64,000 nucleotides of DNA from Leptospira_A soteropolitanensis (lineage in GTDB: Bacteria; Spirochaetota; Leptospiria; Leptospirales; Leptospiraceae): the NCBI RefSeq assembly GCF_026151335.1, contig NZ_JAMQPP010000001.1; one strand, written 5' to 3'. The notes under the pieces were generated by a model. That model was not told the DNA's origin. It saw nothing but the letters and a program-made list of their open reading frames with translations, and ran no database searches. Of this stretch, positions 16,783 through 26,374 are shown piece after piece. How positions within the stretch are numbered: position 1 is the first letter of the stretch; each line of letters begins with the position of its first letter. Made by a program: the position numbers and the translations under genes.

Positions 16783-17836
16783 GTTGCAAATACTATCTAA
16801 AATCAAAAATCATGCAAGTGGTTTCTTTGCCAAATTTTTGGCTCCCAAAACCCCAAGAAATTTACTCATACTCTACTCCATCATTGCCATTCCGTTTTTC
16901 ATTTACCATGAATCTCACCTGCCCTGGCACTATATCTTTGCACTCTGTATTGTATCCCTAGTTGTAGGTTTGTTCATCACCTACGTTAGTTTATATATTA
17001 TCCAACGTTATTGGGTAGAAACGTTTCATCCTTTTATTGAGTTAGGTGTTGTTCTTGTTTTTATCTTTGCACTTTGGCTTGCTGAAGTTTTGGTATTTGA
17101 GGCGGGGACTGTATTTTTATTTTTGCTCGTAGCCATTGCTTTTCTCATTCGTGTATTACACCTCGCTGAATATGCACGACTACTCTTGGCAGCCTGTCTT
17201 ATCGCAAGTAATGCATTGATTGCTTTTAAAGCATTGCAAGGGGCAGAAGTTTTATCTGCATATCTTCTTTTCAAAAACAAATACCAAATAGAAGAAAAGG
17301 ATCTAAATCATTGGGAAATTACAGATAACAATCAATATTGGAATGAGGAATTGCAGTTTGGATTCACACTTCCTGAAGGATTTTACTTTTTCAAACCTGA
17401 AGACTTAACAATGGAAAATAAAACAGGGGCAGGTCAAATTGCGGGACTTCTTGCATTCAGTGATCACGATGCAGAACGTTACCCTTTTGTTCGAATTTTC
17501 TATTTTCCTGACTATCTTGGTTTTCAAGAAAATCAAGCTGTGGCCGAATTTTCGGAATTTTTAAAAATACAAGTCAGCAAAGGAGACATTGAAGATATAC
17601 AAGAAATCCAACAAAAAGAATTGGAACCTTTTATTCTCACTTCTAAATTTTGGACTTTCTATGACCTACTACGACCCCGTTATGCGAAGACAGGATTTAT
17701 CCTTGTCGATACACCAAATCACGATAAACTTCTTTTACATATAACTGAAAATTTGGAAAAAGGAGAAATTCACGAACAGGGTATTCGTGAATTTTTATCT
17801 TCAATTCGATTCGGGAATCGATTGCAAAGCAATTAA
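16781..17836 (+). CDS. Multipass membrane protein of unknown function
   Basis: 351 residues: five or six membrane helices in the first 170 residues (FFIYHESHLPWHYIFALCIVS... to LLLAACLIASNALIAF), then a soluble C-terminal domain of about 180 residues (WNEELQFGFTLPEGFYFFKPEDL...). No known motif recognised. The C-terminal domain resembles a generic beta-rich sensor or export domain only in composition. Its start codon overlaps that of the divergent neighbour, and its 3' end overlaps the convergent M23 gene by 36 bases. Confidence 0.65.
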   Translation: MLQILSKIKNHASGFFAKFLAPKTPRNLLILYSIIAIPFFIYHESHLPWHYIFALCIVSLVVGLFITYVSLYIIQRYWVETFHPFIELGVVLVFIFALWLAEVLVFEAGTVFLFLLVAIAFLIRVLHLAEYARLLLAACLIASNALIAFKALQGAEVLSAYLLFKNKYQIEEKDLNHWEITDNNQYWNEELQFGFTLPEGFYFFKPEDLTMENKTGAGQIAGLLAFSDHDAERYPFVRIFYFPDYLGFQENQAVAEFSEFLKIQVSKGDIEDIQEIQQKELEPFILTSKFWTFYDLLRPRYAKTGFILVDTPNHDKLLLHITENLEKGEIHEQGIREFLSSIRFGNRLQSN

Positions 17837-18772
17837 GGAAAGTGGATCTACCAAAACGTCATTTACCTTAGCACCCAGATGGAGGTGAGGACCCGTTGAC
17901 ATCCCAGTAGAACCTATAGTTCCAATTTCTTGACCTTGTTTTACAACGTCGCCAACCTTAACTTTAATTTCATCTTGATGCATATAAAATGAAAATATTT
18001 TATTACCGTGGTCAACGATTGTAAAATTTCCTTCATAGTAAGCTTTTCGTGCTAATACGACAACACCATCTTGAATGGCATAAACAGGTGTACCTGTTTT
18101 TCCACGAAAGTCCACACCACCATGTGGCCGGCCTTGTTTGTTATTATAGTCTCGCCTAACATAAAATTTGCTTGTTATGAAGATTTTTTCTAATGGATTT
18201 TTAAAATTCCCATTAAATTGTAAACGGCTTTGTTTAGAAAAAGCGGCTTCTTTTGCAGTTTTACATTCTTGAATAAAATCCAAAGTTTCTTTGGGAAGTT
18301 CTTTGGTAACGAATTTCTCATCCACTTTGATTTGTTGGTTTTTTTTGATTACTTGGAATTTAGTTGGTTCTAAAATAATTTGATATTGTTTTTGGCCACG
18401 TTTAACAAAAAAGATTTTTGATACGATTTCAAGGGTCATAGCACCCGCAGGTGTATCTGGAGAGATCGGTAAAAAAGCAACCATACTCTTTTCCCATTTT
18501 GTAAGGATCACATCCTTTCCAAGCCAACTAACTTTGTAAGATTCATTAATCCATTTTTTATCTTTTGGGGTCAATCGTAGGAAAATGACTTCGCCTCTTC
18601 CAAAACGTCTTGCTTCCATTAATAACGAAAAATTCTTTTCCTCTTTTTTTACAAAGTAATTGGAAGAGGTAACCTTTGTGGGAGGTTTTTTTTTGACCTC
18701 ACGAGATTCGGCAGGAACGGCAGGTACAAAAGATAAAATAAGAATCAATAAAGACAAAAATCGTATCATCAA
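17801..18772 (-). CDS. Exported M23 (LytM-type) metallopeptidase
   Basis: 323 residues with a signal peptide (about 1-21, ending AES), an N-terminal beta-domain and a C-terminal LytM domain with all zinc-site elements: RPHGGVDFRG (HxxxD), FYMHQDE, and GPHLHLG (HxH). It should cleave peptidoglycan cross-links in the periplasm. It is 12 bases downstream of the GGDEF/EAL gene on the same strand. It contrasts with the degenerate M23 protein at 58952-59941. Confidence 0.9.
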   Translation of the reverse strand: MMIRFLSLLILILSFVPAVPAESREVKKKPPTKVTSSNYFVKKEEKNFSLLMEARRFGRGEVIFLRLTPKDKKWINESYKVSWLGKDVILTKWEKSMVAFLPISPDTPAGAMTLEIVSKIFFVKRGQKQYQIILEPTKFQVIKKNQQIKVDEKFVTKELPKETLDFIQECKTAKEAAFSKQSRLQFNGNFKNPLEKIFITSKFYVRRDYNNKQGRPHGGVDFRGKTGTPVYAIQDGVVVLARKAYYEGNFTIVDHGNKIFSFYMHQDEIKVKVGDVVKQGQEIGTIGSTGMSTGPHLHLGAKVNDVLVDPLSLIALQSIPESN

Positions 18773-18784
18773 TATTTAATTCGG

Positions 18785-21241
18785 CTATTTTGCTTTAGCA
18801 GATTCGTTAAATTTTCTAAGAAAAACAACAAATTCGTCAGCCGCTAGTGGTTTGCTATAAAGGTATCCTTGGATCATATGACAGCCTAAATCGTGAAGTA
18901 AATCTCTTTGAGCTGTATTTTCAACTCCTTCTGCAATCACTTCCATACCTAATGAATGAGCCATATTAATAATAGCCTTACAAATGGCTCTATCATCTTC
19001 ATTCAATTCCAAATCGATCACAAACGATCTGTCGATTTTGAGAACATCTGCATTAATTTTTTTAAGATAACTCAATGAACTATAACCTGTCCCAAAATCA
19101 TCAATGGAAACTTTGATTCCAAGCCCAGACAAATACTCGAATGCCTCGATACTTTTTTCTGGATTTTCCATAATGGAACTTTCTGTTAATTCCAGTTCAA
19201 TTTCTTCAGGATCAATATTGTATTGTAGAATGGTAGACTGAACACGATGTGACCAGCTAGCTCGCGCTAGTTGCTTGCCGCTTACATTAATACTAACCGG
19301 GAATGCTGGAAGATTTTGTTCCTTCCATTGTTTTTTAAGTCGGCAAGCCTCTTCTAAAACCCAATCACCGATCCTTTCAATGATGCCTGAGTCTTCAGCA
19401 ACAGGAATGAATTCTACAGGAGGAACCCATCCTCTTTCTGGATGTTTCCAACGTATGAGTGCCTCAGCTCCACAAACTTGATTTGTAAGAGTAGAAATCT
19501 TTGGTTGGAAAAAAAGCAACAATTCATCGTTCTGAATGGCTTTTCTAAGAGAATTTTCAATGTATAATCTTTTTTCTGAACGAAGGATTAGTTCGTTAGT
19601 ATAAAATTTATAATTATTTCTACCTAGTTCCTTTGCTTTGTACATAGCCATGTCGGAATTCTTTAAAAGTTCAGAGGAAGAAACTCCATCATTAGGAGAA
19701 AGAGCTATACCCATACTAATCGTTGTAAAAAGGTCACGTCCCATGATATGAAATGGTTGGCTAAGGATATCGAGAATTTTTTGTGCAAACTCAGCTGCCG
19801 CACTTTTATTTGCTACATCTACTTTTAAAATAGCAAACTCATCACCACCAAATCGTGCAACTGTGTCCACTTCCGTCATAACACGTTTGAGTCTTGCCCC
19901 AACCATTTGCAAAAGGATATCTCCCTTAGTGTGCCCCAAACTATCATTGATGAATTTAAAGTTATCAATATCAAAAAAGTAAAATGCAAGTAAGGTTTCT
20001 GTTGATTTATGATTCTTTAAAGCTTGGTTTGCATGATCGATAAACAATGTCCTATTAGAAAGACCAGTGAGTGCATCATAATAAGCTAAGTAAGTAATTC
20101 TTTCTTCTGATAGTTTTCTTTCTGTAATATCCACCCCAAAACTAATAAACCGTTTTTGCTTGGTTTCTGTATCATCAATGGGAATGTATTTTCTTAATAA
20201 ATAGGTTATTTTATCGCTACTATCCTGTATAAGTTCTTCAAATTCTACGATTTGGTTTTCTTTTGCCGCAATTTCTAAATATTTTTTGCGTTTTTCATGG
20301 AAATCAGTAGGCAAATCTAATTTTTCCGCTAACTCTAAATCTGTTTTTTTATATAACCATTTTCGAATTTCTTTATTCGATAAAAAAACTGGGTTAGTAT
20401 ATTCGTATTGAAAATTTGAATTTAACACAGCAATATCAGAGTCTAGGTTATCTAAAATAAACTCATAAAATGCTTTTTGATTTTTTACCTGTTCTTGGGA
20501 TCGTTTCCTTTCCGTAATGTCGCGAAAGGTTGCCCAAATTGCCATTTTTCCATTTACCGGAAACAAACGAAAAGAGGACTCCGTAGGAATCAAATGTCCA
20601 GACTTAGTTCTCAGTGCAGTGCTTTCAATTAGGTTCCCTTGAAATTCTTCATCTTCATCGACTTCCACAGGTGGCATAAAAAAGGAAAACTCTTTACCAA
20701 TGATTTCTTCTAAAGGGTATTCCAATACAACTACAGCTTGTTTATTCGCATTGATGATCTGTTTTGTATTCGGATCAATCTGCATCAAAACATCTAGTGA
20801 CTCTTCGAAAACATTTTGAAGGACGATTACCTTTTCTCTAATTTCATCAAATGCGATGGATCGATTCATATCTTCAATCAATCGCTCAGCAAAATTGAGT
20901 ACTAAATCTAGGATGCCGACAGAATACGTTTTCTCTGAGAGGTGCAAGTATGTAGGATGAGCAGCTTTTGCCAATTCATTGGGAGTTAGAGAGTCAATCG
21001 AAAGCAAAATATATGGTGATTCAGGAAACTCTTCAAAAATAAACTTCTGCTTTTCTAAAACTTTAGGATCATTCCAAAATAGAAAGACTGCTGATTCCTT
21101 AATAGATCCGGGTTTAATGTCCAATATAGAATGGAAACTATGAACATTACAAGATTCTATATTCGTTATGTCCCGTAGTATGCGATTATAAAAATCATGA
21201 TCAAACTCTTCTACATAGATGGTGATTTGTTTGAGTGACAT
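18785..21241 (-). CDS. PAS-GGDEF-EAL cyclic-di-GMP enzyme
   Basis: 818 residues: an N-terminal response-regulator-like region lacking clear phosphorylation residues, two PAS domains (about 140-250 and 255-375), a GGDEF domain (ARFGGDEFAIL near 463) and an EAL domain starting EALIRWKHP near 590. The EAL catalytic set is intact (NVSGKQLAR, ELELTESSIM, IDDFGTGYSSL, LKIDRSF, EGVE), so c-di-GMP hydrolysis is likely. GGDEF is canonical, so synthesis is possible. The RxxD inhibitory site before GGDEF is absent (TEVD). No transmembrane segment is seen, so it is probably cytosolic. Confidence 0.93.
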   Translation of the reverse strand: MSLKQITIYVEEFDHDFYNRILRDITNIESCNVHSFHSILDIKPGSIKESAVFLFWNDPKVLEKQKFIFEEFPESPYILLSIDSLTPNELAKAAHPTYLHLSEKTYSVGILDLVLNFAERLIEDMNRSIAFDEIREKVIVLQNVFEESLDVLMQIDPNTKQIINANKQAVVVLEYPLEEIIGKEFSFFMPPVEVDEDEEFQGNLIESTALRTKSGHLIPTESSFRLFPVNGKMAIWATFRDITERKRSQEQVKNQKAFYEFILDNLDSDIAVLNSNFQYEYTNPVFLSNKEIRKWLYKKTDLELAEKLDLPTDFHEKRKKYLEIAAKENQIVEFEELIQDSSDKITYLLRKYIPIDDTETKQKRFISFGVDITERKLSEERITYLAYYDALTGLSNRTLFIDHANQALKNHKSTETLLAFYFFDIDNFKFINDSLGHTKGDILLQMVGARLKRVMTEVDTVARFGGDEFAILKVDVANKSAAAEFAQKILDILSQPFHIMGRDLFTTISMGIALSPNDGVSSSELLKNSDMAMYKAKELGRNNYKFYTNELILRSEKRLYIENSLRKAIQNDELLLFFQPKISTLTNQVCGAEALIRWKHPERGWVPPVEFIPVAEDSGIIERIGDWVLEEACRLKKQWKEQNLPAFPVSINVSGKQLARASWSHRVQSTILQYNIDPEEIELELTESSIMENPEKSIEAFEYLSGLGIKVSIDDFGTGYSSLSYLKKINADVLKIDRSFVIDLELNEDDRAICKAIINMAHSLGMEVIAEGVENTAQRDLLHDLGCHMIQGYLYSKPLAADEFVVFLRKFNESAKAK

Positions 21242-21422
21242 GACCTTGGCATAGTAGACGAAAAATCCTTTTCCTTACAATTGATTTTTTCTAGGATCCA
21301 TTTGTAAGTGATATTGAATCAAGGCGGAAGTTGGGAATGCGAAAATCTCCTAAACTTTGCCGGTACCGATCGAATCTGTCATGATTCTGTCAGTGAAATT
21401 AAAAAAATCAGCTATTTAATAA

Positions 21423-21441
21423 AATGAATTTGATTCTCATT
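21423..21441 (+). promoter_or_regulatory. Candidate Fur box before the HmuY/TonB locus
   Basis: A 9-1-9 inverted arrangement AATGAATTT-G-ATTCTCATT; the right half matches the Fur half-site and the left half keeps AATGA. The 15-base core scores 10 of 14 against the TGATAATNATTATCA consensus. It ends 38 bases before the start of a lipoprotein-HmuY-TonB receptor operon, the expected setting for iron repression. Confidence 0.55.
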
Positions 21442-21479
21442 ACCAGTCTTTAAGCCTGGATAAAAATGACCGAGGTTCT

Positions 21480-22028
21480 ATGAAATCCCTTCAAAATAAG
21501 ACAAAATTATTAATCCTTTTGAGTTTGGTGGCTGGACTTTCCCTTCAGTGCGAAAAAAAAGAAAATAACGACAAAGACCTTCTTACTTTAGTGGCTGTTG
21601 GCTCCCTTTTTAATATGGCTGGTGATTGTTCTGTTGCCGCCGCCGGTAAATCACTCAATACTTGGACAACAACTTCTGGAGTTGGTTCTGGCACCATTTC
21701 TAAAACAAGCAGTGTTCCTGTTGCTGGTCATCCAACTGCCGTATTAAAATATGCAAGTACAGGTGCTGTAAAATTTACTTTAACTGGAAAGTCAGAAGTG
21801 ATTGTTTACGGTTCTGGATCCTGCCCACTCGATGCAACAAAAGTAATCAAAACGTTAACAACTGGTGGAAATCTCGCTGTTGATAATTCTTTTGAGAATG
21901 CCTACAAACTCGATGGAGTAGGAACTATCGATATCACTGCACCAAACAATCAATCTGGTGTATATATTTTAATCTATGCAATACCACGCAATGGACAATC
22001 TGCAGAGATTACTTACAAAATAGAATAG
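21480..22028 (+). CDS. Lipoprotein of the haem/iron locus, unknown fold
   Basis: 182 residues. Signal peptide with lipobox LSLQC; the mature part begins CEKKENNDKD and is Ser/Thr/Gly-rich with probable beta structure. Two Cys pairs (DCSVAAAG; GSCPLDATK) could form disulfides. No family recognised. Start ATG 21480 follows a GAGG Shine-Dalgarno. It is the first gene after the Fur-box-like site and lies 19 bases before the HmuY-like gene, so a role in haem or iron capture is inferred from position only. Confidence 0.7.
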   Translation: MKSLQNKTKLLILLSLVAGLSLQCEKKENNDKDLLTLVAVGSLFNMAGDCSVAAAGKSLNTWTTTSGVGSGTISKTSSVPVAGHPTAVLKYASTGAVKFTLTGKSEVIVYGSGSCPLDATKVIKTLTTGGNLAVDNSFENAYKLDGVGTIDITAPNNQSGVYILIYAIPRNGQSAEITYKIE

Positions 22029-22047
22029 GCTGATTCATTTTTAAAGT

Positions 22048-22707
22048 ATGCGAAGGATTTATATTTGTCTAATTGCAGTCGGATTCTTTTTTTGTGCCCG
22101 TCAGGAAAAAGCCCTGACGGACCAAGAAATTTTAGTCAACCAATTGATTGTCAATGCAATCAATGCTGGAAATCCCAATGCACTTGACAAAATTGTTTTC
22201 TCCCGTTTACAAGCTGACGGGAGTTACCTCACACGCATCAACGCCAGTAATTTAGATTTTTATATTTATTTCTATTTTGAAGGAAATAAACAAATTCCCT
22301 TATCTGAAAAAGATAAGTTAACCTGGGATATTGCATTTAACCGATATAAGGTGGCAACCAATTCAGGGGAAACCAATCGTTCGGGTCTTGGTGGAGCCTG
22401 TAAAAGTAATACTACAGATTTTGGAGTTGCTAGTTCTACTTCTGCCGCAAGCCAAGGATGTAATTCCTTCACCATAGACAGCGCTTCTACCACACAAGGA
22501 ATCGGCGGAGCAGGTGCCGTTTATGTCGGAAACGCTCTAATGACTGAATGGTATAATTATACAATTGGAAATTTAACACCGAAGTCAGATATCTACCTGA
22601 TTCGTTCTGGAACGGGTTCTTCTATTTATGCAGTCCATATTGAAAACTATTATAGTGATGCGGGAACTTCTGGTTATCCGACCATCCGATGGAAAAAACT
22701 TCCCTAA
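22048..22707 (+). CDS. HmuY-like haem-binding lipoprotein
   Basis: 219 residues with signal peptide and lipobox FFFC. The segment KLTWDIAFNRYKVATNSG (about 90-107), followed by a GxGGA stretch, and the late W-Y...SDIYLIR...YAVHIENYY segment are the hallmark of the HmuY family, which takes haem from host or environmental haemoproteins and passes it to a TonB receptor. The mature protein has only one His, so the bis-His ligation of the Porphyromonas protein cannot apply. Next to it is the TonB-dependent receptor; the genes overlap. Confidence 0.78.
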   Translation: MRRIYICLIAVGFFFCARQEKALTDQEILVNQLIVNAINAGNPNALDKIVFSRLQADGSYLTRINASNLDFYIYFYFEGNKQIPLSEKDKLTWDIAFNRYKVATNSGETNRSGLGGACKSNTTDFGVASSTSAASQGCNSFTIDSASTTQGIGGAGAVYVGNALMTEWYNYTIGNLTPKSDIYLIRSGTGSSIYAVHIENYYSDAGTSGYPTIRWKKLP

Positions 22708-24884
22708 TGTATTTATTTAATCCGTTCCTTTTGCCAATCCTTTGTCTTTTTTTATTGTTTATTGGAGAAGTTCATTCTCAAAGCAAACCACGTGAAAACG
22801 GAAAGAATACTAAAACCGTTGAAAAAACACCAACGGCTCCTTCAACTCCTGTAGAAACGGATACAACCAATCCGAATCCTCAAAACGGAGAAACTCCAAC
22901 TTCTATTACAACCACACCCCAAGAAGGAAATAAAGAAGAGAATCCACAGGAAGAAGACCGTTTTAAAGATTTAGATAATAAAAATGGGATTGTAGTCACA
23001 GGTTCTCGTGGGGAACGAAGACTCAAAGATTCAGCTGTTGCTACAGAAGTGATTTCTCGCAAACGAATTGAACAAACTGGAGCACGTAACTTAGGTGAGG
23101 TGCTTGATACACAACTGGGAATCAACGTAACTCCTTTTTTTGGGGGATCTCAGGTTCAAATGTTAGGGTTGGATTCAAAATACGTTTTATTTCTAGTAGA
23201 TGGACAACGGGTCGCTGGACGACTAAACAACACTATAGACCTAACACGATTTAAAGTTCAGAACATTGAGCGAATTGAAATCGTAAAAGGAAGTTCCTCT
23301 TCATTATATGGAGCCGATGCCATTGGTGGTGTGATCAATATCATCACTAAACAAGCTGAAAAACCAGAACATTACCAGTTCCGAACTTCCTATGGAAATG
23401 GAAGGCAAACCAATTTCGGAAGCCAAGGCGAAAAGAATATGATCGCCGATGTAGGTTTCAAAAATGATTTTGTCGCTTCCAATTTTTTTGGTGGCTTCAA
23501 TCAATCTGCTGCTTATGACTTAGATCCCAAAACTCCTGCAACCACTGGAAACGCATTCCAAGATGCCAACGTGGGTGGAAACATGACCTTCAATCCTGAC
23601 GGTCAGTTTAAAGTAAAAACCGGAATTAATTATCTAAATCGCAACCAGGCTGGAATTGACTCTAGATCTAATGGCGGTGTTTTTGATAGAACTAACTTAA
23701 CAAACGATTTTCTTGGATTAGGTGCACTAGAATACACATACGGAAAACGTAATATGGTTTCCTTACGTGGAAATTTTTCTCGTTGGGAAAATCATTATAA
23801 ATTGGACCAACGAAATTCAAATGAGCTGGATGTAAAAGAATTCACAAACGAATTTTCTTCCCAAGGTGTAGCTCAAATTGATCACGAAATCAATAAAGAC
23901 CACATGGTGACTGCCGGGGTCGAGTCTTATTCGGAAGAATTACAATCGGATCGATTACAAAGAAGAAATGCTTATCGAACTAGAAGGGCAGCCTTTATTC
24001 AAGATGAATGGATTATTTGGCGCCAAGGGTTTGTTTGGCGACTCGTTCCAGGCGTTCGTCACGATGTGGACTCACAGTTTGGCGGTCAAACCACTCCCAA
24101 AATCGCAACAAAAGTTGATATCACGAGTGATCTTGTCTTTCGCGCTAGTTATGGTAAAGGTTTTAGACCACCTTCTTTTAGAGAATTATACTTACGTTTT
24201 GAGAATCCTGGGGTTGGTTATGTTGTCGATGGGAATGATAAACTGAGACCTGAAAAGTCAACCACCGTTAACGCGGACATCGAATACACTCCTTATAAAT
24301 TTTGGACCCTTTCCCTCAGTGTCTTCCGAAATGACATCACAGATCTCATCCAATATAGTTTTGGAACAAGGACTAGTGAATTTGCAAACTTCCAATTAAA
24401 GAACGTACAACGTGCTTATACAAGAGGGGTAGAAGCAGGATCCAGGGTTCGATTTCTAAAATACTTTGCACTGGAATTAGGTTACAACCAAACCGATACA
24501 AGAGACCTAACGACCGATAGACCCCTAGAAGGAAGAGCCCTCCACCAAGGAACAATGAACTTTTTTGTAAACGCACCGGGTGGCTGGGAATTTGCTCTTC
24601 GTGCCAAACGTTTAGACAAACGGCCGTTTTATAGTACAACAAACGACTTCACGGCTGGATCAAGCACTGCCCTGATTGACCAACAAACGAAGAGTGTAGA
24701 AGAAAATAACAAAGTTGTCTATGGAAAACCTTTCACCTTACTCAATGTTAGAATGGAGAAAAAATTCTTTGAAGGAAGGATGTCTCTGTTTTTAGGAGTA
24801 GACAACGTCCTGGACCAATACGAGCTTACTTACAATCCTATTCGGCCCAGGTTTTACTATGGTGGACTCCAAGCCACTTTCTGA
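22689..24884 (+). CDS. TonB-dependent outer-membrane receptor, probably haem
   Basis: 731 residues. Signal peptide (to about residue 30), a Pro/Thr-rich spacer, then the plug domain (about 95-215: TGSRGERRLKDSAVATEVISRKRI..., VDGQRV, IERIEIVKGSSSSLYGADAIGGVINIITK) and a beta-barrel ending in an aromatic residue (GGLQATF). FRPPSFRELYLRF...NDKLRPEKS is the region where haem receptors carry their FRAP/NPNL block. It resembles the haemin receptor type of Leptospira. ATG 22689 gives a basic N-region; ATG 22707, overlapping the HmuY stop (TAATG), is an alternative start. Fur control is inferred from the upstream site. Confidence 0.88.
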   Translation: MEKTSLMYLFNPFLLPILCLFLLFIGEVHSQSKPRENGKNTKTVEKTPTAPSTPVETDTTNPNPQNGETPTSITTTPQEGNKEENPQEEDRFKDLDNKNGIVVTGSRGERRLKDSAVATEVISRKRIEQTGARNLGEVLDTQLGINVTPFFGGSQVQMLGLDSKYVLFLVDGQRVAGRLNNTIDLTRFKVQNIERIEIVKGSSSSLYGADAIGGVINIITKQAEKPEHYQFRTSYGNGRQTNFGSQGEKNMIADVGFKNDFVASNFFGGFNQSAAYDLDPKTPATTGNAFQDANVGGNMTFNPDGQFKVKTGINYLNRNQAGIDSRSNGGVFDRTNLTNDFLGLGALEYTYGKRNMVSLRGNFSRWENHYKLDQRNSNELDVKEFTNEFSSQGVAQIDHEINKDHMVTAGVESYSEELQSDRLQRRNAYRTRRAAFIQDEWIIWRQGFVWRLVPGVRHDVDSQFGGQTTPKIATKVDITSDLVFRASYGKGFRPPSFRELYLRFENPGVGYVVDGNDKLRPEKSTTVNADIEYTPYKFWTLSLSVFRNDITDLIQYSFGTRTSEFANFQLKNVQRAYTRGVEAGSRVRFLKYFALELGYNQTDTRDLTTDRPLEGRALHQGTMNFFVNAPGGWEFALRAKRLDKRPFYSTTNDFTAGSSTALIDQQTKSVEENNKVVYGKPFTLLNVRMEKKFFEGRMSLFLGVDNVLDQYELTYNPIRPRFYYGGLQATF

Positions 24885-25503
24885 ACTTTATTCTGTTAAA
24901 ACAATTTTTGCAATACTTGTTCTTTATTGTGTTTTTAGCACGAAATTGTACTCCGATGAATCCAAGTTAAACGTAAAACAAATCAAAGTTTTAAAAGAAT
25001 CTTTTTCCTATTTGGAATCGTTAGAACCAAAACGAATCAAAATCGACAAATCTACTTACAATCGCCTCTCTCAGTTTGAATCCATTTTTAAATTTAGTTT
25101 TTCCGGGAAAAAACTTTCTCGTTGGATACAATCACGAATCAACAAATATTCATACGGTTCCACCGGTGATTACATCGCAATGTACCAAGATGGTGAAGTA
25201 TTACTGGGTCGCGCGTTCTTTAGTTTGAATCGATTGGATCGGGTCTTAGTACTGTTACACGAAGCAAGACATGCGGACGGCAAAAATTATGGGCACGTAA
25301 TTTGTCCGGAAAATTTTCAATTTTTAAACCCTCGTGATTGGAAAATCCATCCCGCAGGAAAAAAAGGATGTGATTCCACTTCAGATGGTGGTTACGGAAT
25401 TACAGCGGCTTTTCTCTTTGAATTAGGAGCTTATGGCTATCTGAACCAAACAGAAGCTGCTCATCGTTATAATTCAGAAATATCCCGAGTCATTCGAGAC
25501 TAA
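24859..25503 (+). CDS. Exported HExxH protein of the haem locus
   Basis: 214 residues; ATG 24859 has AGG nine bases upstream and overlaps the receptor gene by 26 bases. A hydrophobic signal (about 13-30) is followed by a domain with LLHEARHADG (HExxH) and a Cys/Gly-rich segment (HVICPENF...GCDSTSDGGYG...ELGAYGY). The HExxH helix and conserved Cys pair suggest a zincin-like metalloprotein, but the family is not recognised. Overlap with the receptor implies co-expression; a role in releasing haem from protein is speculative. Confidence 0.65.
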   Translation: MVDSKPLSELYSVKTIFAILVLYCVFSTKLYSDESKLNVKQIKVLKESFSYLESLEPKRIKIDKSTYNRLSQFESIFKFSFSGKKLSRWIQSRINKYSYGSTGDYIAMYQDGEVLLGRAFFSLNRLDRVLVLLHEARHADGKNYGHVICPENFQFLNPRDWKIHPAGKKGCDSTSDGGYGITAAFLFELGAYGYLNQTEAAHRYNSEISRVIRD

Positions 25504-25505
25504 TT

Positions 25506-26030
25506 CTAATAGATACAAGCCTGTTTCAGTTCGGGATTTTCTGCGATTTTTGCTTTTAGTCGAGATAAAATAATTTTGGAGCGAACTTTAGACTCTTCAT
25601 CTTTTGTGGGTTCAAAAATATAAGAATGTTTTTCTTTCATCAATTTTCCTAACTCATAACTATGAGTAGGGCAACCTAACAAAGAAGCTATGGCTCGAAT
25701 TCTTTCACCGGTACCCCGAGTGGTTTCTAATTCCAAAGGTTCTTCATTATAAGTCACAAATACTTCTTGAGCTCGGTCAGCACGAACAATTCCATCCGTA
25801 GTACAGTTAGAAGTTCCCGAAGTAATTCCAAATGTTTGAGATGATAAACTAACATTTGTTGTCGCAGCCAATACTTGCCCGATATCATTTTTCCAGACGG
25901 AAACCATAGACCCAAGACCACAACCAGCCATTCCATACGGTTCTGCAGAAACTGTACGAGTAACTGAAACTAAAAATAAACTAACTATTGTCAGTTGGAG
26001 TATAAAAAATGGAATGCCGAATCTTAACAT
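25506..26030 (-). CDS. DUF3015 family exported protein
   Basis: 174 residues with a signal peptide ending VSA. The mature protein opens with PYGMAGCGLGSMV...WKNDIGQVLAATTN and QTFGITSGTSNC, the exact wording that defines DUF3015. The function is unknown. A GAGG Shine-Dalgarno lies five bases before ATG 26030. It follows the small 26044-26265 gene by 13 bases and ends two bases from the convergent HExxH gene. Confidence 0.88.
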   Translation of the reverse strand: MLRFGIPFFILQLTIVSLFLVSVTRTVSAEPYGMAGCGLGSMVSVWKNDIGQVLAATTNVSLSSQTFGITSGTSNCTTDGIVRADRAQEVFVTYNEEPLELETTRGTGERIRAIASLLGCPTHSYELGKLMKEKHSYIFEPTKDEESKVRSKIILSRLKAKIAENPELKQACIY

Positions 26031-26043
26031 AAGACCTCGAAAA

Positions 26044-26265
26044 TTAGATAGAAAATAAAGAATCGGAATTACGGTCTACTTGAGGAAGTCGATTCCCATA
26101 AGCTAAAATTTCTCCCGTCATGGAGAGAACGGCCCAAGTTTTTTCTTCTTTTACTTTGGTTTGCATAGATTGGAGCATTGTATTGGTGAAGGTCTCCAAT
26201 TTTTGATGAAGTACGGTATTGGGAACTGGTGACTGTTTCTTTTCTTGTGCTTCAGTGGATCTCAT
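26044..26265 (-). CDS. Small conserved-looking hypothetical protein
   Basis: 73 residues, soluble, with a helical Gln/Lys-rich first half (HQKLETFTNTMLQSMQTKVKEE) and a strand-like TWAVLSMTGEILAYGNRLP. No family recognised. It sits 13 bases upstream of the DUF3015 gene on the same strand, consistent with a two-gene operon. The Shine-Dalgarno is weak, so the call is moderate. Confidence 0.5.
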   Translation of the reverse strand: MRSTEAQEKKQSPVPNTVLHQKLETFTNTMLQSMQTKVKEEKTWAVLSMTGEILAYGNRLPQVDRNSDSLFSI

Positions 26266-26374
26266 GCAAATTGTTTTCCCGGTTGTCTTTAAGATCGGCG
26301 GGAGGGCCGGAATGACTAAAGTTTAAAAACTCCAAAAAAGGAGTCAAGAAGAGACATAATTCCGAGGAGGAAAA

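Noticed and set aside
22784..22800. CACGTGAAA core resembling a ParB parS site (also near 40188)
   Set aside because: Only the central bases match the 16-base parS consensus and both are inside coding regions far from parB.
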